A stretch of 64,000 bases of DNA. Origin: Pelagimonas sp017744045. GTDB lineage: Bacteria; Pseudomonadota; Alphaproteobacteria; Rhodobacterales; Rhodobacteraceae. Within the stretch, counting starts at the first letter, position 1. Each line of letters starts with the position of its first letter. The position numbers and the translations under genes were made by a program. The notes under the pieces were generated by a model. That model saw only the letters and a list, made by a program, of their open reading frames with translations, ran no database searches and had not been told where the DNA came from. This document shows, one piece after another, positions 17,022 through 26,209 of this stretch. The DNA lies in the NCBI RefSeq assembly GCF_017744045.1, contig NZ_JAGHRD010000013.1; one strand, given 5' to 3'.

Positions 17022-18200
17022 ATGACAGACAAAAGAACACGTACCAATCTGGTGCATGGCGGAACCAAGCGCAGCCAATGGAACGAGGTCAGCGAAGCGA
17101 TTTTCCTGACCCAAGGCTTTGTTTACGAAAACGCAGAGCAGGCCGAGGCGCGGTTCTTGGAAACCGGCCCGGACGAATTCATCTATGCGCGCTATGGCAA
17201 CCCAACCGTGGCCATGTTCGAAGAGCGTATGGCGCTGTTGGAAGGGGCTGAAGACGGGTTTGCCTGTGCCTCGGGCATGGCGGCCGTGAATGGCGCCTTG
17301 ACGTCTTTGTTGCGTGCAGGCGACCATATCGTATCGGCCAAGGCGCTGTTTGGCTCTTGTCTTTACATCGTCGAAGAGGTGCTGACCCGCTACGGCGTCG
17401 AGGTCACCTTTGTCGATGGGGCTAATTTGGAGGAATGGCGTGCAGCCGTGCGCCCGGATACCAAGGCTGTTTTCTTTGAATCCATGTCCAACCCGACGCT
17501 GGAAGTCATCGACATTGCCGGTGTGGCCGAAGTCGCCCATTCAGTTGGTGCCAAGGTTGTCGTGGACAATGTGTTTTCCACGCCGGTCTACTCGAAGGCC
17601 ATCGAACAAGGCGCTGATGTTGTTGTCTATTCCACGACAAAACATGTGGACGGGCAGGGGCGGTGTCTGGGCGGAGTGATCCTTGGCACCAAGGAACATA
17701 TCCGCGGCGTTGTTGAACCCTATATGAAACATACCGGCGGTTCGCTGAGCCCGTTCAACGCTTGGGTCATGCTCAAGGGATTGGAAACCATTGCCCTGCG
17801 TGTGCGGGCCCAGACCGAGGGTGCGCTGGCGATTGCCAAAGCGACCGAAGGGCATGAAAAGCTCAACCGTCTGATCTACCCCGGTCTGCCGAGCCACGCG
17901 CAATATGATCTGGCACAGCGTCAGTTGGGGGCGGGGGGCACCATGCTGTCTTTGGAACTCAAAGGCGGGAAGGAGGCGGCGTTCCGCTTTTTGAATGCAA
18001 TGCAAATCGCGGTGATCTCTAACAATCTGGGCGATGCGAAATCCATCGTCACGCATCCGGCGACAACGACTCACCAGCGTCTGAGCGTGGAACAGCGCGC
18101 GGAACTGGGGATCAGCGACGGGTTGGTGCGTTTTTCTGTTGGCATTGAAGATCCCGCCGACCTCGTGGCGGATGTTTTGCAAGCGTTGGACGCCGCCTAA
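17022..18200 (+). CDS. metZ: O-succinylhomoserine sulfhydrylase
   Basis: A 392-residue PLP enzyme of the Cys/Met metabolism family (gamma type). It makes homocysteine from O-succinylhomoserine and sulfide, bypassing cystathionine. The PLP lysine is Lys207 in VVYSTTKHVDGQGRCLGG. The aromatic/substrate block YARYGNPT (about 55-62) and the ASGMAA motif (83-88) are present. The ATG at 17022 follows GCGGAGAGCAAG, and the longer reading to 16917 is ruled out because it would translate the riboswitch. Feedback control by SAM through the SAM-II element is expected. An inverted repeat follows the stop codon. Confidence 0.92.
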   Translation: MTDKRTRTNLVHGGTKRSQWNEVSEAIFLTQGFVYENAEQAEARFLETGPDEFIYARYGNPTVAMFEERMALLEGAEDGFACASGMAAVNGALTSLLRAGDHIVSAKALFGSCLYIVEEVLTRYGVEVTFVDGANLEEWRAAVRPDTKAVFFESMSNPTLEVIDIAGVAEVAHSVGAKVVVDNVFSTPVYSKAIEQGADVVVYSTTKHVDGQGRCLGGVILGTKEHIRGVVEPYMKHTGGSLSPFNAWVMLKGLETIALRVRAQTEGALAIAKATEGHEKLNRLIYPGLPSHAQYDLAQRQLGAGGTMLSLELKGGKEAAFRFLNAMQIAVISNNLGDAKSIVTHPATTTHQRLSVEQRAELGISDGLVRFSVGIEDPADLVADVLQALDAA

Positions 18201-18238
18201 TCTCGACCAACTCGCCATGTCGCATTTGAAAAGCTATG

Positions 18239-18261
18239 CTGCGCAGATGGACTTTGCGCAG
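18239..18261. promoter_or_regulatory. Inverted repeat between metZ and folE2
   Basis: CTGCGCA (18239-18245) and TGCGCAG (18255-18261) form a perfect 7-bp dyad with a 9-base spacer, 50 bases before the folE2 start. It could be a weak terminator for metZ or an operator for folE2. FolE2 genes are often zinc-regulated, but the sequence does not look like an AT-rich Zur box. Confidence 0.35.
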
Positions 18262-18311
18262 CGCGCGCCTATCTGTAGGATGCGACAGGACGAAGAGGAA
18301 GGGGCAACCCC

Positions 18312-19367
18312 ATGAATATCCAATCGGATATCGGCGAAACGCCCAGCCGGGAAGAGGCCGAACAAGCGCTGGCTTTGCTTCTGCACTATGCGGGCAACCC
18401 TGCGGCATTGGCAGAGCTGACCGGCGCGTACCCGGAGTTGCATAATGTCTATCCTGACAATTTCGTCGTGGACGCGGCCTATAAGGAAAGCCTGCCTGAC
18501 CTTCAAAACGGCCCGGCCTCGCTGATCCGTGGGGCCAAACGGATCATTCAACATGTGGGGATCTCAAACTTTCGTTTGCCGATCGGCTATCACACCCGTG
18601 ACAATGGCGATTTGACGCTGGAAACTTCGGTTACTGGCACAGTCAGCCTCGAAGCGGATAAAAAGGGCATCAATATGAGCCGCATCATGCGGTCCTTTTA
18701 TGCCCATTCCGAAAAAACGTTTAGTTTTGAGGTGATGGAAGCCGCTCTTGATGACTATAAGAGCGACCTTGAAAGCTTTGATGCACGCATTCAGATGCGG
18801 TTCAGCTTCCCAATGAAGGTGGACAGCCTGCGCTCGGGCTTGTCTGGGTTTCAGTATTACGACATCGCTTTGGAATTGGTTGAGGTCGCGGGTTTGCGGC
18901 GCAAAATCCTGCATCTCGACTATGTTTACAGCTCCACATGCCCCTGTTCTCTGGAGTTGAGCGAACATGCCCGGCGCGAGCGTGGGCAATTGGCGACGCC
19001 GCATTCCCAGCGCTCTGTCGCCCGGATCTCGGTTGAGGTTTTGCCGGGCGAATGCCTGTGGTTCGAAGATCTGATTGACCTATGCCGCCGGGCCGTTCCT
19101 ACCGAGACCCAAGTCATGGTGAAACGAGAAGATGAACAGGCCTTTGCCGAGTTGAACGCGGCAAACCCGATCTTTGTCGAAGACGCTGCGCGCCTGTTTG
19201 CGCAAGGTTTGGAGGATGATCCGCGTATCGGCGATTTCCGTGTTGTGGCCAGCCATCAGGAAAGCCTGCACAGCCATGACGCCGTTTCGGTTTTGACCGA
19301 GGGCGAGCTGTTTTCGAATGACAGCTTGGATCCAAAACTGTTCTCAACGCTTTTTCATGTCGGCTGA
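18312..19367 (+). CDS. folE2: GTP cyclohydrolase IB (FolE2)
   Basis: A 351-residue enzyme that converts GTP to dihydroneopterin triphosphate, the first step of folate (and other pteridine) biosynthesis. It is the type IB fold, which can use Mn or Fe rather than Zn. Visible conserved blocks are VGISNFRLPIGY, TGTVSLEADKKGINMSRIMRSF and the metal/catalytic Cys region SSTCPCSLELSEHAR, followed by TPHSQRSVARISVEV. The GACGAAGAGGAAGGGG stretch before the ATG supplies the ribosome-binding site. The gene stands alone on the plus strand. Confidence 0.92.
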   Translation: MNIQSDIGETPSREEAEQALALLLHYAGNPAALAELTGAYPELHNVYPDNFVVDAAYKESLPDLQNGPASLIRGAKRIIQHVGISNFRLPIGYHTRDNGDLTLETSVTGTVSLEADKKGINMSRIMRSFYAHSEKTFSFEVMEAALDDYKSDLESFDARIQMRFSFPMKVDSLRSGLSGFQYYDIALELVEVAGLRRKILHLDYVYSSTCPCSLELSEHARRERGQLATPHSQRSVARISVEVLPGECLWFEDLIDLCRRAVPTETQVMVKREDEQAFAELNAANPIFVEDAARLFAQGLEDDPRIGDFRVVASHQESLHSHDAVSVLTEGELFSNDSLDPKLFSTLFHVG

Positions 19368-19525
19368 GACGCGCCAGAAGGTGCAGCGAAAACTCACTTT
19401 TCGCGGAAATTAGCGGCATGTTGCGCATTTCTGAGAACAAAGCGCGCGGCCTTCACTGAAAACACATCTTTTTCGTGGCACCTTGTCTTCAGGGAGGAAA
19501 CCCGAACGCAAGAAAGGTTTCCGAA

Positions 19526-19753
19526 ATGCCACGCGATAACGTACAAATTGCCATGGGGCACACGTCTCTGGCGCTCAAAATTGATCAGTTCTTTGCCGAT
19601 CGCGGATTCGGTTTGAACCCGGCTGGGCTGCGCCGGTCTCGGCTGCGCCAAATTATCCAACTGGAATCGCAAAGCGACCGAGAATTGGCCCGTCAGGGGC
19701 TGCATCGCGATGATATCCTGCCGCATGTGTTTCGCGACATTCTTTACAGCTGA
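19526..19753 (+). CDS. Small DUF1127-like protein
   Basis: A 75-residue basic protein. The C-terminal half (LRQIIQLESQSDRELARQGLHRDDILPHVFRDIL) carries the DUF1127 pattern L-x-x-L-S-D-R-E-L-x-D-x-G-x-x-R-x-D-I. DUF1127 proteins of alphaproteobacteria are small, arginine-rich and, where tested, bind RNA. The ATG at 19526 is preceded by an AAAGG that is partly inside a perfect 7-bp hairpin (19496-19502 with 19516-19522); a strong AGGGAGG lies just 5' of that hairpin. A stem there could control translation. It is the second DUF1127-type gene in the window. Confidence 0.6.
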   Translation: MPRDNVQIAMGHTSLALKIDQFFADRGFGLNPAGLRRSRLRQIIQLESQSDRELARQGLHRDDILPHVFRDILYS

Positions 19754-19810
19754 TGATCTGATCACAGGCTTGGCTTGACATAAGCCCTGCAAGGCTCCAA
19801 CCCTGCGGGT

Positions 19811-21262
19811 ATGTTTGATATTCGCCCCGTCGCCTATGTCATTGGCCTGCTTGTCACAATCCTTGGTGCCACGATGTTTCTGCCCATGCTGGTGGACATT
19901 GCCGAAGGGCGTGGGCATTGGCCGGTTTTTCTGGAAAGCGCTTTGATCACCATCATGAGCGGCGGCTTGACGGCCTTGGCCTGTTCCAATGCCGTCAAGA
20001 AAGGGCTGAGCATCCAACAGACGTTTTTGCTGACGACTGGCGTCTGGCTGGCTCTACCAATCTTTGGTGCATTGCCGTTTATGATCGGCGAAACCCATAG
20101 CAGCTATACGGATGCGTTTTTTGAGGCGATGTCGGGCCTGACAACAACCGGGTCGACGGTGCTGTCGGGGCTGGATGACTTGCCCAAAGGGTTGCTGCTG
20201 TGGCGCGGATTGCTGCAATGGATCGGTGGGATCGGGATTATTGTTGTGGCGATGGTGTTTCTGCCAGAGCTGCGGGTTGGTGGTATGCAAATCTTCCGTT
20301 CGGAAGGGTTTGATACGATGGGAAAAATCCTGCCCCGCGCCACACAGATTTCCTCATCGATCTCGACAATCTATGTGTCTCTGACTCTGATCTGCGCCGG
20401 GGGGTATCTGCTTTCGGGAATGGATCCGTTTGACGCGACGGTGCACGCCATGACCACGGTCGCAACCGGTGGCTTTGCCAATTATGACGCCAGCTTTGGC
20501 GCGTTTTCGGCCAGTGCGGAATATGTCTGTGTTGTGTTCATGATGCTGGCGGCACTGCCATTTGTGCGCTTTGTCCAGATGACCGCCCTGCGCGATGTGC
20601 GCCCGCTGTTTCAGGATAGCCAAGTCAGGGGATTCTTTGTCACGGCCATCGTGATTGTCGCATTGGTTGCGTTCTGGCGCTATTCCATCGGTGATGCCAA
20701 TGGCGAAGAGGCCTATCGCAAAGTGCTCTTCAACGTTGTCTCCATCCTGACCGGCACCGGTTATGCCAGCCAGGATTACGGGCTTTGGGGCGGGTTTGCT
20801 GTCGCTTTGTTTTTCTTTGTCGGCTTGATCGGCGGTTGCGCGGGCTCGACGGCCTGTTCGGTAAAAATCTTCCGCTATCAACTGCTTTTTGCCTCGATCA
20901 GCACGCAGCTGCGCCGTATCCGTTCGCCTTCTGGCGTTTTCACGACGCGTTATGCCGGAGTTCCGGTCGGGGCCGAGGTTATGTCTTCGGTCATGTCGTT
21001 CTTTGTGTTCTTCGTGGTGTCGCTTGGGGTTTTATCCGTCGCGCTCAGCTTGACCGGCCTTGACTTTATCACCTCGGTGTCCGGCGCAGCCACGGCCTTG
21101 GCCAATGTTGGGCCGGGATTGGGGGATCAGATCGGTCCGGCGGGTAATTTCGCCGATATCGGCGATCCTGCAAAATGGATGCTCAGCTTTGCCATGTTGG
21201 CGGGACGACTGGAACTCTTGGCGGTTTACGCCATTTTCACAATCCGGTTCTGGAGGGCGTAA
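19811..21262 (+). CDS. trkH: Trk-type potassium uptake protein TrkH
   Basis: A 483-residue inner-membrane K+ channel subunit. It has four M1-P-M2 repeats; pore loops are recognisable at SGLTTTGSTVLSG, MTTVATGGFANYDASFG, SILTGTGYASQDYG and ALANVGPGLGDQIG. It works with a TrkA nucleotide-binding subunit, which is not in the window (the Kef antiporter has its own TrkA-N domain). The stop codon overlaps the ATG of the ThDP enzyme gene (TAATG), so the two are translationally coupled even though their functions look unrelated. Confidence 0.92.
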   Translation: MFDIRPVAYVIGLLVTILGATMFLPMLVDIAEGRGHWPVFLESALITIMSGGLTALACSNAVKKGLSIQQTFLLTTGVWLALPIFGALPFMIGETHSSYTDAFFEAMSGLTTTGSTVLSGLDDLPKGLLLWRGLLQWIGGIGIIVVAMVFLPELRVGGMQIFRSEGFDTMGKILPRATQISSSISTIYVSLTLICAGGYLLSGMDPFDATVHAMTTVATGGFANYDASFGAFSASAEYVCVVFMMLAALPFVRFVQMTALRDVRPLFQDSQVRGFFVTAIVIVALVAFWRYSIGDANGEEAYRKVLFNVVSILTGTGYASQDYGLWGGFAVALFFFVGLIGGCAGSTACSVKIFRYQLLFASISTQLRRIRSPSGVFTTRYAGVPVGAEVMSSVMSFFVFFVVSLGVLSVALSLTGLDFITSVSGAATALANVGPGLGDQIGPAGNFADIGDPAKWMLSFAMLAGRLELLAVYAIFTIRFWRA

Positions 21263-22848
21263 TGCAAAGACCGTTGGGGGCGCAGATTTCACATATGCTG
21301 AAATCGCGCGGGGTTGAGGTGATTTTTGGCATTCCTGGTGTGCACAATGTGGAAATGTATCGTGGGATCGAAGAGGCGGGGATCACCCATGTTCTGGCGC
21401 GCCATGAGCAGGGCGCAGGCTTTATGGCGGACGGCTATGCCCGTGCAACCGGCAAAGCCGGGGTGTGTTACCTGATCACCGGGCCGGGGCTGTGCAATGC
21501 CATGACAGCGCTTGGCCAGGCCTATAGCGACAGCGTGTCGGTTCTGGCGGTGACCTCCTGTCTGGATGATGTGACCGGCAAGCGCGGGCAATTGCACCAA
21601 ATGCTGGATCAGCGCGCGGCGGCGGACACGGTATGCGACTGGTCCGAAGAGGCGCGGGAAGCGGGCACGGCCTATGAACTGGTTGACCGGGCATTGGTCG
21701 GATTTGCGAGCAAGCGAAAACGCAGTTGCCACATACAGGTTCCCATTGGCGCTTTGGGGAAGTTGGCCGAGCCTGCCCAACCCGCTGCCATGCCTCCGGG
21801 ATTGCCCAAGGCGGACACGGCCACGCTGCGCGCGGTAGTTGACCGGGTGTTGGCGGCGGAAAAGCCAGCGTTTATCTTTGGCGGCGGTTCAGTCGCGGCG
21901 GCGGATGTGGCAACAGATGTTTTGCGCATGACCGGTGCCGCAGCCTTCACAACCTATGCCGGGCGCGGGATTGTGGCGGCGGATTATCCCCTGTTCTTTG
22001 GGTCCTACCTGGCGCGCCCCGAGAGCGCCTCTGTTTTGGCCAAAGCGGATTTGGTGATCGCCTTGGGGACCGAACTGTCCGAAGGGGATCTGTGGCGCGA
22101 TGAGTTGGGGCACCAAGCTCCAATGATCCGCGTGGATATTGATCCGGTCATGTTGGCGAAATGTAAGGCCGGGGATCTGCCGGTGCTGGCGGATGCCGAG
22201 GCTTTGCTGCGCGCGATGGCGGTGGCTATTCCAGCGCGCGTTGAAGATCGAAAACCTTGTTGGGATGCCAAGGCGGTTGCAGCGACAAAGGCGCGTTGGC
22301 GGGCTGAGGTGATGGCGGAACGTCCTGGGATTGTCGAGGTGGCAGAGGCGTTGAAGGCCGCCTTGCCGGACGACTGTATGATCTATTCCGACATGACTCA
22401 ATTTGCCTATGCGGCCAAGGAAATCTGGGACATGCCGCGTGCCGGGCATTGGCATCACCCGACGGGGTTTGGGACCTTGGGATATGCTTTGCCCGCGGCG
22501 ATTGGCGGCGCGGTGGCGCGCCGAGGCCTACCGACTTTGGCGATCCTCGGGGATTATGGGTTTCAATACACGGTGCAGGAGTTGGGGACAGCGGTCGAGC
22601 TGGGGCTGAGCCTGCCGATCCTGATTTGGGACAATGGCAAACTGGCCGAGATTGAGGAAAGCATGGTGCGCAGCCAAATCGCACCTAACGCGGTTGTGGC
22701 GCGCAATCCGGATTTTCTTGCTTTGGCCAAGGCCTATGGGGCCGGGGCGGTGGAGCCTGCGAGCCTGGCAGAGATGCAAGCGGCGGTTGTCGCGGCGTTT
22801 GATGCGCCGGAGCCGACTATTATTCGGGTGACGCCTGTTATTGAATGA
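21262..22848 (+). CDS. Thiamine diphosphate-dependent enzyme, acetolactate synthase-like (possible 2-oxoacid decarboxylase)
   Basis: A 528-residue ThDP enzyme with the usual Pyr-central-PP order. The cofactor-activating glutamate is Glu49 (LARHEQGAGFMADGYAR). The C-terminal ThDP/Mg motif reads GDYGFQYTVQELGTAVE...WDN, so the normal GDG is GDY. No FAD-binding or regulatory-subunit features of true acetolactate synthase stand out. The closest named group I can suggest is the 5-guanidino-2-oxopentanoate decarboxylase (AruI) type, which acts in arginine transamination, but sequence alone does not settle this. The start overlaps trkH by one base, and the gene ends in a hairpin-rich region. Confidence 0.65.
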   Translation: MQRPLGAQISHMLKSRGVEVIFGIPGVHNVEMYRGIEEAGITHVLARHEQGAGFMADGYARATGKAGVCYLITGPGLCNAMTALGQAYSDSVSVLAVTSCLDDVTGKRGQLHQMLDQRAAADTVCDWSEEAREAGTAYELVDRALVGFASKRKRSCHIQVPIGALGKLAEPAQPAAMPPGLPKADTATLRAVVDRVLAAEKPAFIFGGGSVAAADVATDVLRMTGAAAFTTYAGRGIVAADYPLFFGSYLARPESASVLAKADLVIALGTELSEGDLWRDELGHQAPMIRVDIDPVMLAKCKAGDLPVLADAEALLRAMAVAIPARVEDRKPCWDAKAVAATKARWRAEVMAERPGIVEVAEALKAALPDDCMIYSDMTQFAYAAKEIWDMPRAGHWHHPTGFGTLGYALPAAIGGAVARRGLPTLAILGDYGFQYTVQELGTAVELGLSLPILIWDNGKLAEIEESMVRSQIAPNAVVARNPDFLALAKAYGAGAVEPASLAEMQAAVVAAFDAPEPTIIRVTPVIE

Positions 22849-22877
22849 CCTTCGGTCATCGCCTGCGGCGGGCGGGT

Positions 22878-22898
22878 GCGAGGGGCGATGCCCCTCGC
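22878..22898. repeat. GC-rich hairpin element after the ThDP gene
   Basis: GCGAGGGGC (22878-22886) and GCCCCTCGC (22890-22898) form a perfect 9-bp stem with a GAT loop, inside a GC-rich stretch that begins right after the ThDP stop codon. The form resembles small dispersed intergenic palindromes of Rhodobacteraceae. It may also terminate or stabilise the trkH-ThDP transcript. Confidence 0.45.
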
Positions 22899-22975
22899 GC
22901 TCCCCACTATCGGTCGAACGAGAGCGGATTGCGCGAGGCGCGCTGGGCATTGAGTATTTGGGCCAAGAAGAAACG

Positions 22976-23010
22976 AAAACCCGGAGCGTTTGAAGGCTCC
23001 GGGTTTTGTT
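22976..23010. terminator. Bidirectional terminator next to valS
   Basis: AAAACCCGGAGC (22976-22987) pairs perfectly with GCTCCGGGTTTT (22996-23007) with an 8-base loop. A- and T-tracts on either side suit termination of valS (minus) and of the upstream plus-strand unit. Confidence 0.88.
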
Positions 23011-23014
23011 TTGA

Positions 23015-26000
23015 TTAGCCGATTTCGGCGAGGCGGGCGAGGGCTTCTTTGAGCTTGGCCTCATCCTCTTCGCGCGCAGCCAGATTGGCCTGGGCCTCTT
23101 CGACGACCTCGGGCGGGGCGGAGGCGGCGAATTTGGGATTGTTGAGGCGACCGCGCAGGCCCCCAAGCTCTTTGGCCAGTTTGCCGAGCGATTTTTCCAG
23201 GCGCGCCTTTTCCTTGTCCACATCAATGATGTCGGCAAGCGGCAAGCCATAGCTGGCGTCACCCAGTGGGATGGTGATGCAGCCCTTGGGGAAGGCATCA
23301 ACCAGCTCTAGCGACTCGATCCGTGCCATGCGCTTGATCAGCGTTTCGTTGCGCTCCCACGCGCCTTTGGCATTGTCGCCCATGCCCAGACCCAGCATTG
23401 GCACATAGAGACCGGCGGGCACGTTCATCTGGGCGCGGGCCGAACGCACGCCTTCAATCAGGGCAATCACCCAGGACATTTCGGCTTCGGCCTCGGCGTC
23501 CACCAGATCCGTGCCATAGGTTGGCCAATCGGCATGAACCAGCATTTTGGAGCGTTCGGCAGTGTTGTCCCAGAGCTCTTCGGTGATGAAGGGCATGATC
23601 GGGTGCAGCAGGATCATGCATTGATCCAGCACCCAGGCCATGGTGTCGCGGGTTTCCTGCGCGACAGCCTCGTCATCACTGCTGAAGAGGGGTTTGGAGA
23701 ATTCCACATACCAGTCGCAGACCTTGCCCCAGACAAAGGCATAAAGCGAAAGCGCCGCGTCGTTGAAGCGGTATTCGGCCAGGGCCAAATCAACGGTTTC
23801 GCGCACTTTGGCGGTCTCGCCGATGATCCATTTGTTCAACGTGGCCTGTGGGTTAGCGGGCAGGGCGCGCGGTGCCATATCTGCGCCCACCGCGCCATTC
23901 ATCTCGGCAAAGCGGGTGGCGTTCCAGAGCTTGGTACCAAAGTTGCGGTAGCCGGCGATGCGGTCTTTGGACAGTTTCAGCACGCCACCGATAGAGGCCA
24001 TGGCGGTGTTGGTAAAGCGCAGGGCGTCGGCACCGTATTCGTCGATGATTTCCAGCGGGTCGATGACATTGCCGGTGGTTTTCGACATTTTCTTGCCCTT
24101 CTCGTCGCGGACGAGCTGGTGCAGATAGACGGTGTGGAACGGCTTTTCATCAACCACGGCGAGCTGCATCATGATCATCCGGGCGACCCAGAAGAACAGG
24201 ATGTCAAAGCCGGTGATCAGCACATCGGTGGAGAAGTATTTCTGCATCTCCTCAGTGTCTTCGGGCCAGCCCAGCGTGCCGATGGGCCAGAGACCGGAGG
24301 AGAACCAAGTGTCGAGAACGTCGGGGTCGCGGAACATTGGGATGACCATCGGACCCTCAAATTGGCGGATCGCTCCTTCGTCCTTGGTGTCCATCAAAGC
24401 AATGTCAGCTTTCAGAACTTCTGCGGCGGCCTGAGCGTCTGCTACGATCCGGAAATCGGTCCCGTCTGGGAAGCGCAGTGCGGCTTCTTTGAGCGCTTCT
24501 TCTTCATTGGGTGCACAAATGGCGTACCAGTCTTCTTCGCCGGGGACATACCAAACCGGGATCTGGTGGCCCCACCAGAGCTGGCGCGAGATGCACCAGG
24601 GTTCGATATTTTCCAGCCAGTGGTAATAGGTCTTTTCGCCCGATTCAGGCATGATCTTGATGTCGCCACCCCGCACAGCGTCCAGTGCCGGGCCGACGAC
24701 CTTTTCGGCATCCACATACCATTGGTCGGTCAGCATCGGTTCGATGACTACTTTGGAACGGTCACCAAAAGGTTGCATGATTGGCTTGGCCTCGACCAAC
24801 GGCACCTGGATCGGGTCGCTGTCTTCTTCGCCCTTCTTCTTTTTCTTGCCGCCAAGGCGTGGATCGTCTGAGGTGGTCATAACCGCCAGACCTTCGGCGG
24901 TGATCTCGGCGACAACCTTGTCGCGCGCCTTAAACCGGTCCAAGCCGCGCAGGTGTTCGGGGACAAGGTTTACCGCATCGGCCTCAGCCTCGCTCAGCGT
25001 GCGTTCGCCGCGCGCGACTGCACCGGCCAGGGTTGCGGCTTCGTCATAAGACCCGCCATCGGCACGCATCGCGCCACGCGTGTCCATCAGGCGATACATC
25101 GGGATGCCGCCTCGCTTGGCGACCTGATAGTCGTTGAAATCATGCGCGCCGGTGATTTTCACCGCGCCCGAGCCGAAATCTTTGTCAGGATATTCGTCGG
25201 TGATGATCGGGATCAGGCGGCGGTGCTCTTTCGGGCCAACCGGGATCTCGCAGAGCTTGCCAACGATAGGGGCGTAACGTTCATCCGAGGGATGCACTGC
25301 AACCGCGCCGTCGCCCAGCATGGTTTCGGGGCGGGTGGTGGCGATAGAGATGTAATCGCGCTCTTCCTCAAGCGTGATATTCCCGTCTTCGTCCTTTTCC
25401 ACATAGGTATAGGTGGCCCCGCCCGCCAGCGGGTATTTGAAATGCCACATATGACCGGCTACTTCGATATTCTCGACCTCAAGATCGGAAATCGCGGTTT
25501 CGAAATGCGGGTCCCAGTTGACCAGCCGCTTGCCGCGATAGATCAGCCCCTTGTTGTACATATCAACAAAGACCTTGATCACCGCATCATGGAAATTGGG
25601 CGAATTTTCGTGCCCAATGCGTGGGTCGCCCGGAGCGCCCGCCATGGTAAAGGCGTTACGATCCCAGTCGCAGGAACAGCCCAAACGCTTGAGCTGCTCA
25701 ACAATGGTGCCGCCATATTGGCCTTTCCATTCCCAGACCTTTTCAAGGAACTTTTCACGCCCCAGTTCGGCCCGGCTGGGCTGCTGGGTCTTGGCCAGTT
25801 CCTTTTCCACCATCAACTGGGTGGCGATGCCCGCATGGTCCTGACCCGGCTGCCACAGCGTGTCAAAGCCGCGCATCCGGTGCCAGCGCGTCAGGATGTC
25901 CTGCAAGGTGTTGTTAAACGCATGGCCCACATGCAAAGCGCCCGTGACGTTCGGGGGGGGAATCATCACACAAAAGCTGTCATCCCGGCTTTTATTGGCT

Positions 26001-26086
26001 CCGGCAGCAAAGGCCTTTTGGTCCTGCCACTGCTTGCTGATCCGCGGCTCCGCCTCGGCGGCGTTGAACGTCTTTTCCATGGGCAT
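23015..26086 (-). CDS. valS: Valyl-tRNA synthetase
   Basis: A 1023-residue class I aminoacyl-tRNA synthetase. The HIGH signature is HVGH (52-55) in PPPNVTGALHVGHAFNN and the KMSKS loop is KKMSKTTGNVIDP. The editing domain, anticodon-binding domain and C-terminal coiled coil (IDVDKEKARLEKSLGKLAKELGGLRGRL, last 70 residues) are all present. A notable lysine-rich insertion (GGKKKKKGEEDSD) sits near the start of the middle region. The first ATG at 26086 has GAGGAA seven bases upstream and is preferred over 26080. Monocistronic, with the shared terminator at its 3' end. Confidence 0.96.
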   Translation of the reverse strand: MPMEKTFNAAEAEPRISKQWQDQKAFAAGANKSRDDSFCVMIPPPNVTGALHVGHAFNNTLQDILTRWHRMRGFDTLWQPGQDHAGIATQLMVEKELAKTQQPSRAELGREKFLEKVWEWKGQYGGTIVEQLKRLGCSCDWDRNAFTMAGAPGDPRIGHENSPNFHDAVIKVFVDMYNKGLIYRGKRLVNWDPHFETAISDLEVENIEVAGHMWHFKYPLAGGATYTYVEKDEDGNITLEEERDYISIATTRPETMLGDGAVAVHPSDERYAPIVGKLCEIPVGPKEHRRLIPIITDEYPDKDFGSGAVKITGAHDFNDYQVAKRGGIPMYRLMDTRGAMRADGGSYDEAATLAGAVARGERTLSEAEADAVNLVPEHLRGLDRFKARDKVVAEITAEGLAVMTTSDDPRLGGKKKKKGEEDSDPIQVPLVEAKPIMQPFGDRSKVVIEPMLTDQWYVDAEKVVGPALDAVRGGDIKIMPESGEKTYYHWLENIEPWCISRQLWWGHQIPVWYVPGEEDWYAICAPNEEEALKEAALRFPDGTDFRIVADAQAAAEVLKADIALMDTKDEGAIRQFEGPMVIPMFRDPDVLDTWFSSGLWPIGTLGWPEDTEEMQKYFSTDVLITGFDILFFWVARMIMMQLAVVDEKPFHTVYLHQLVRDEKGKKMSKTTGNVIDPLEIIDEYGADALRFTNTAMASIGGVLKLSKDRIAGYRNFGTKLWNATRFAEMNGAVGADMAPRALPANPQATLNKWIIGETAKVRETVDLALAEYRFNDAALSLYAFVWGKVCDWYVEFSKPLFSSDDEAVAQETRDTMAWVLDQCMILLHPIMPFITEELWDNTAERSKMLVHADWPTYGTDLVDAEAEAEMSWVIALIEGVRSARAQMNVPAGLYVPMLGLGMGDNAKGAWERNETLIKRMARIESLELVDAFPKGCITIPLGDASYGLPLADIIDVDKEKARLEKSLGKLAKELGGLRGRLNNPKFAASAPPEVVEEAQANLAAREEDEAKLKEALARLAEIG

Positions 26087-26209
26087 CGGAAATTCCTCGT
26101 CTTTGGTTGAGAAGCATCTAGCGAATGTGGCGAGGAAGTGGAAGGTGGCGCGGGACGAAATCGCTTTTCAAGGCTTTACCTTTGCAAATCTGTGCGACAG
26201 GGAAAGCCT

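Noticed and set aside
23534..26110. Two long open frames (445 and 385 codons) on the plus strand
   Set aside because: They lie fully antisense to valS, which has all class I synthetase motifs. The translations show no known motif and reflect GC-rich codon bias.
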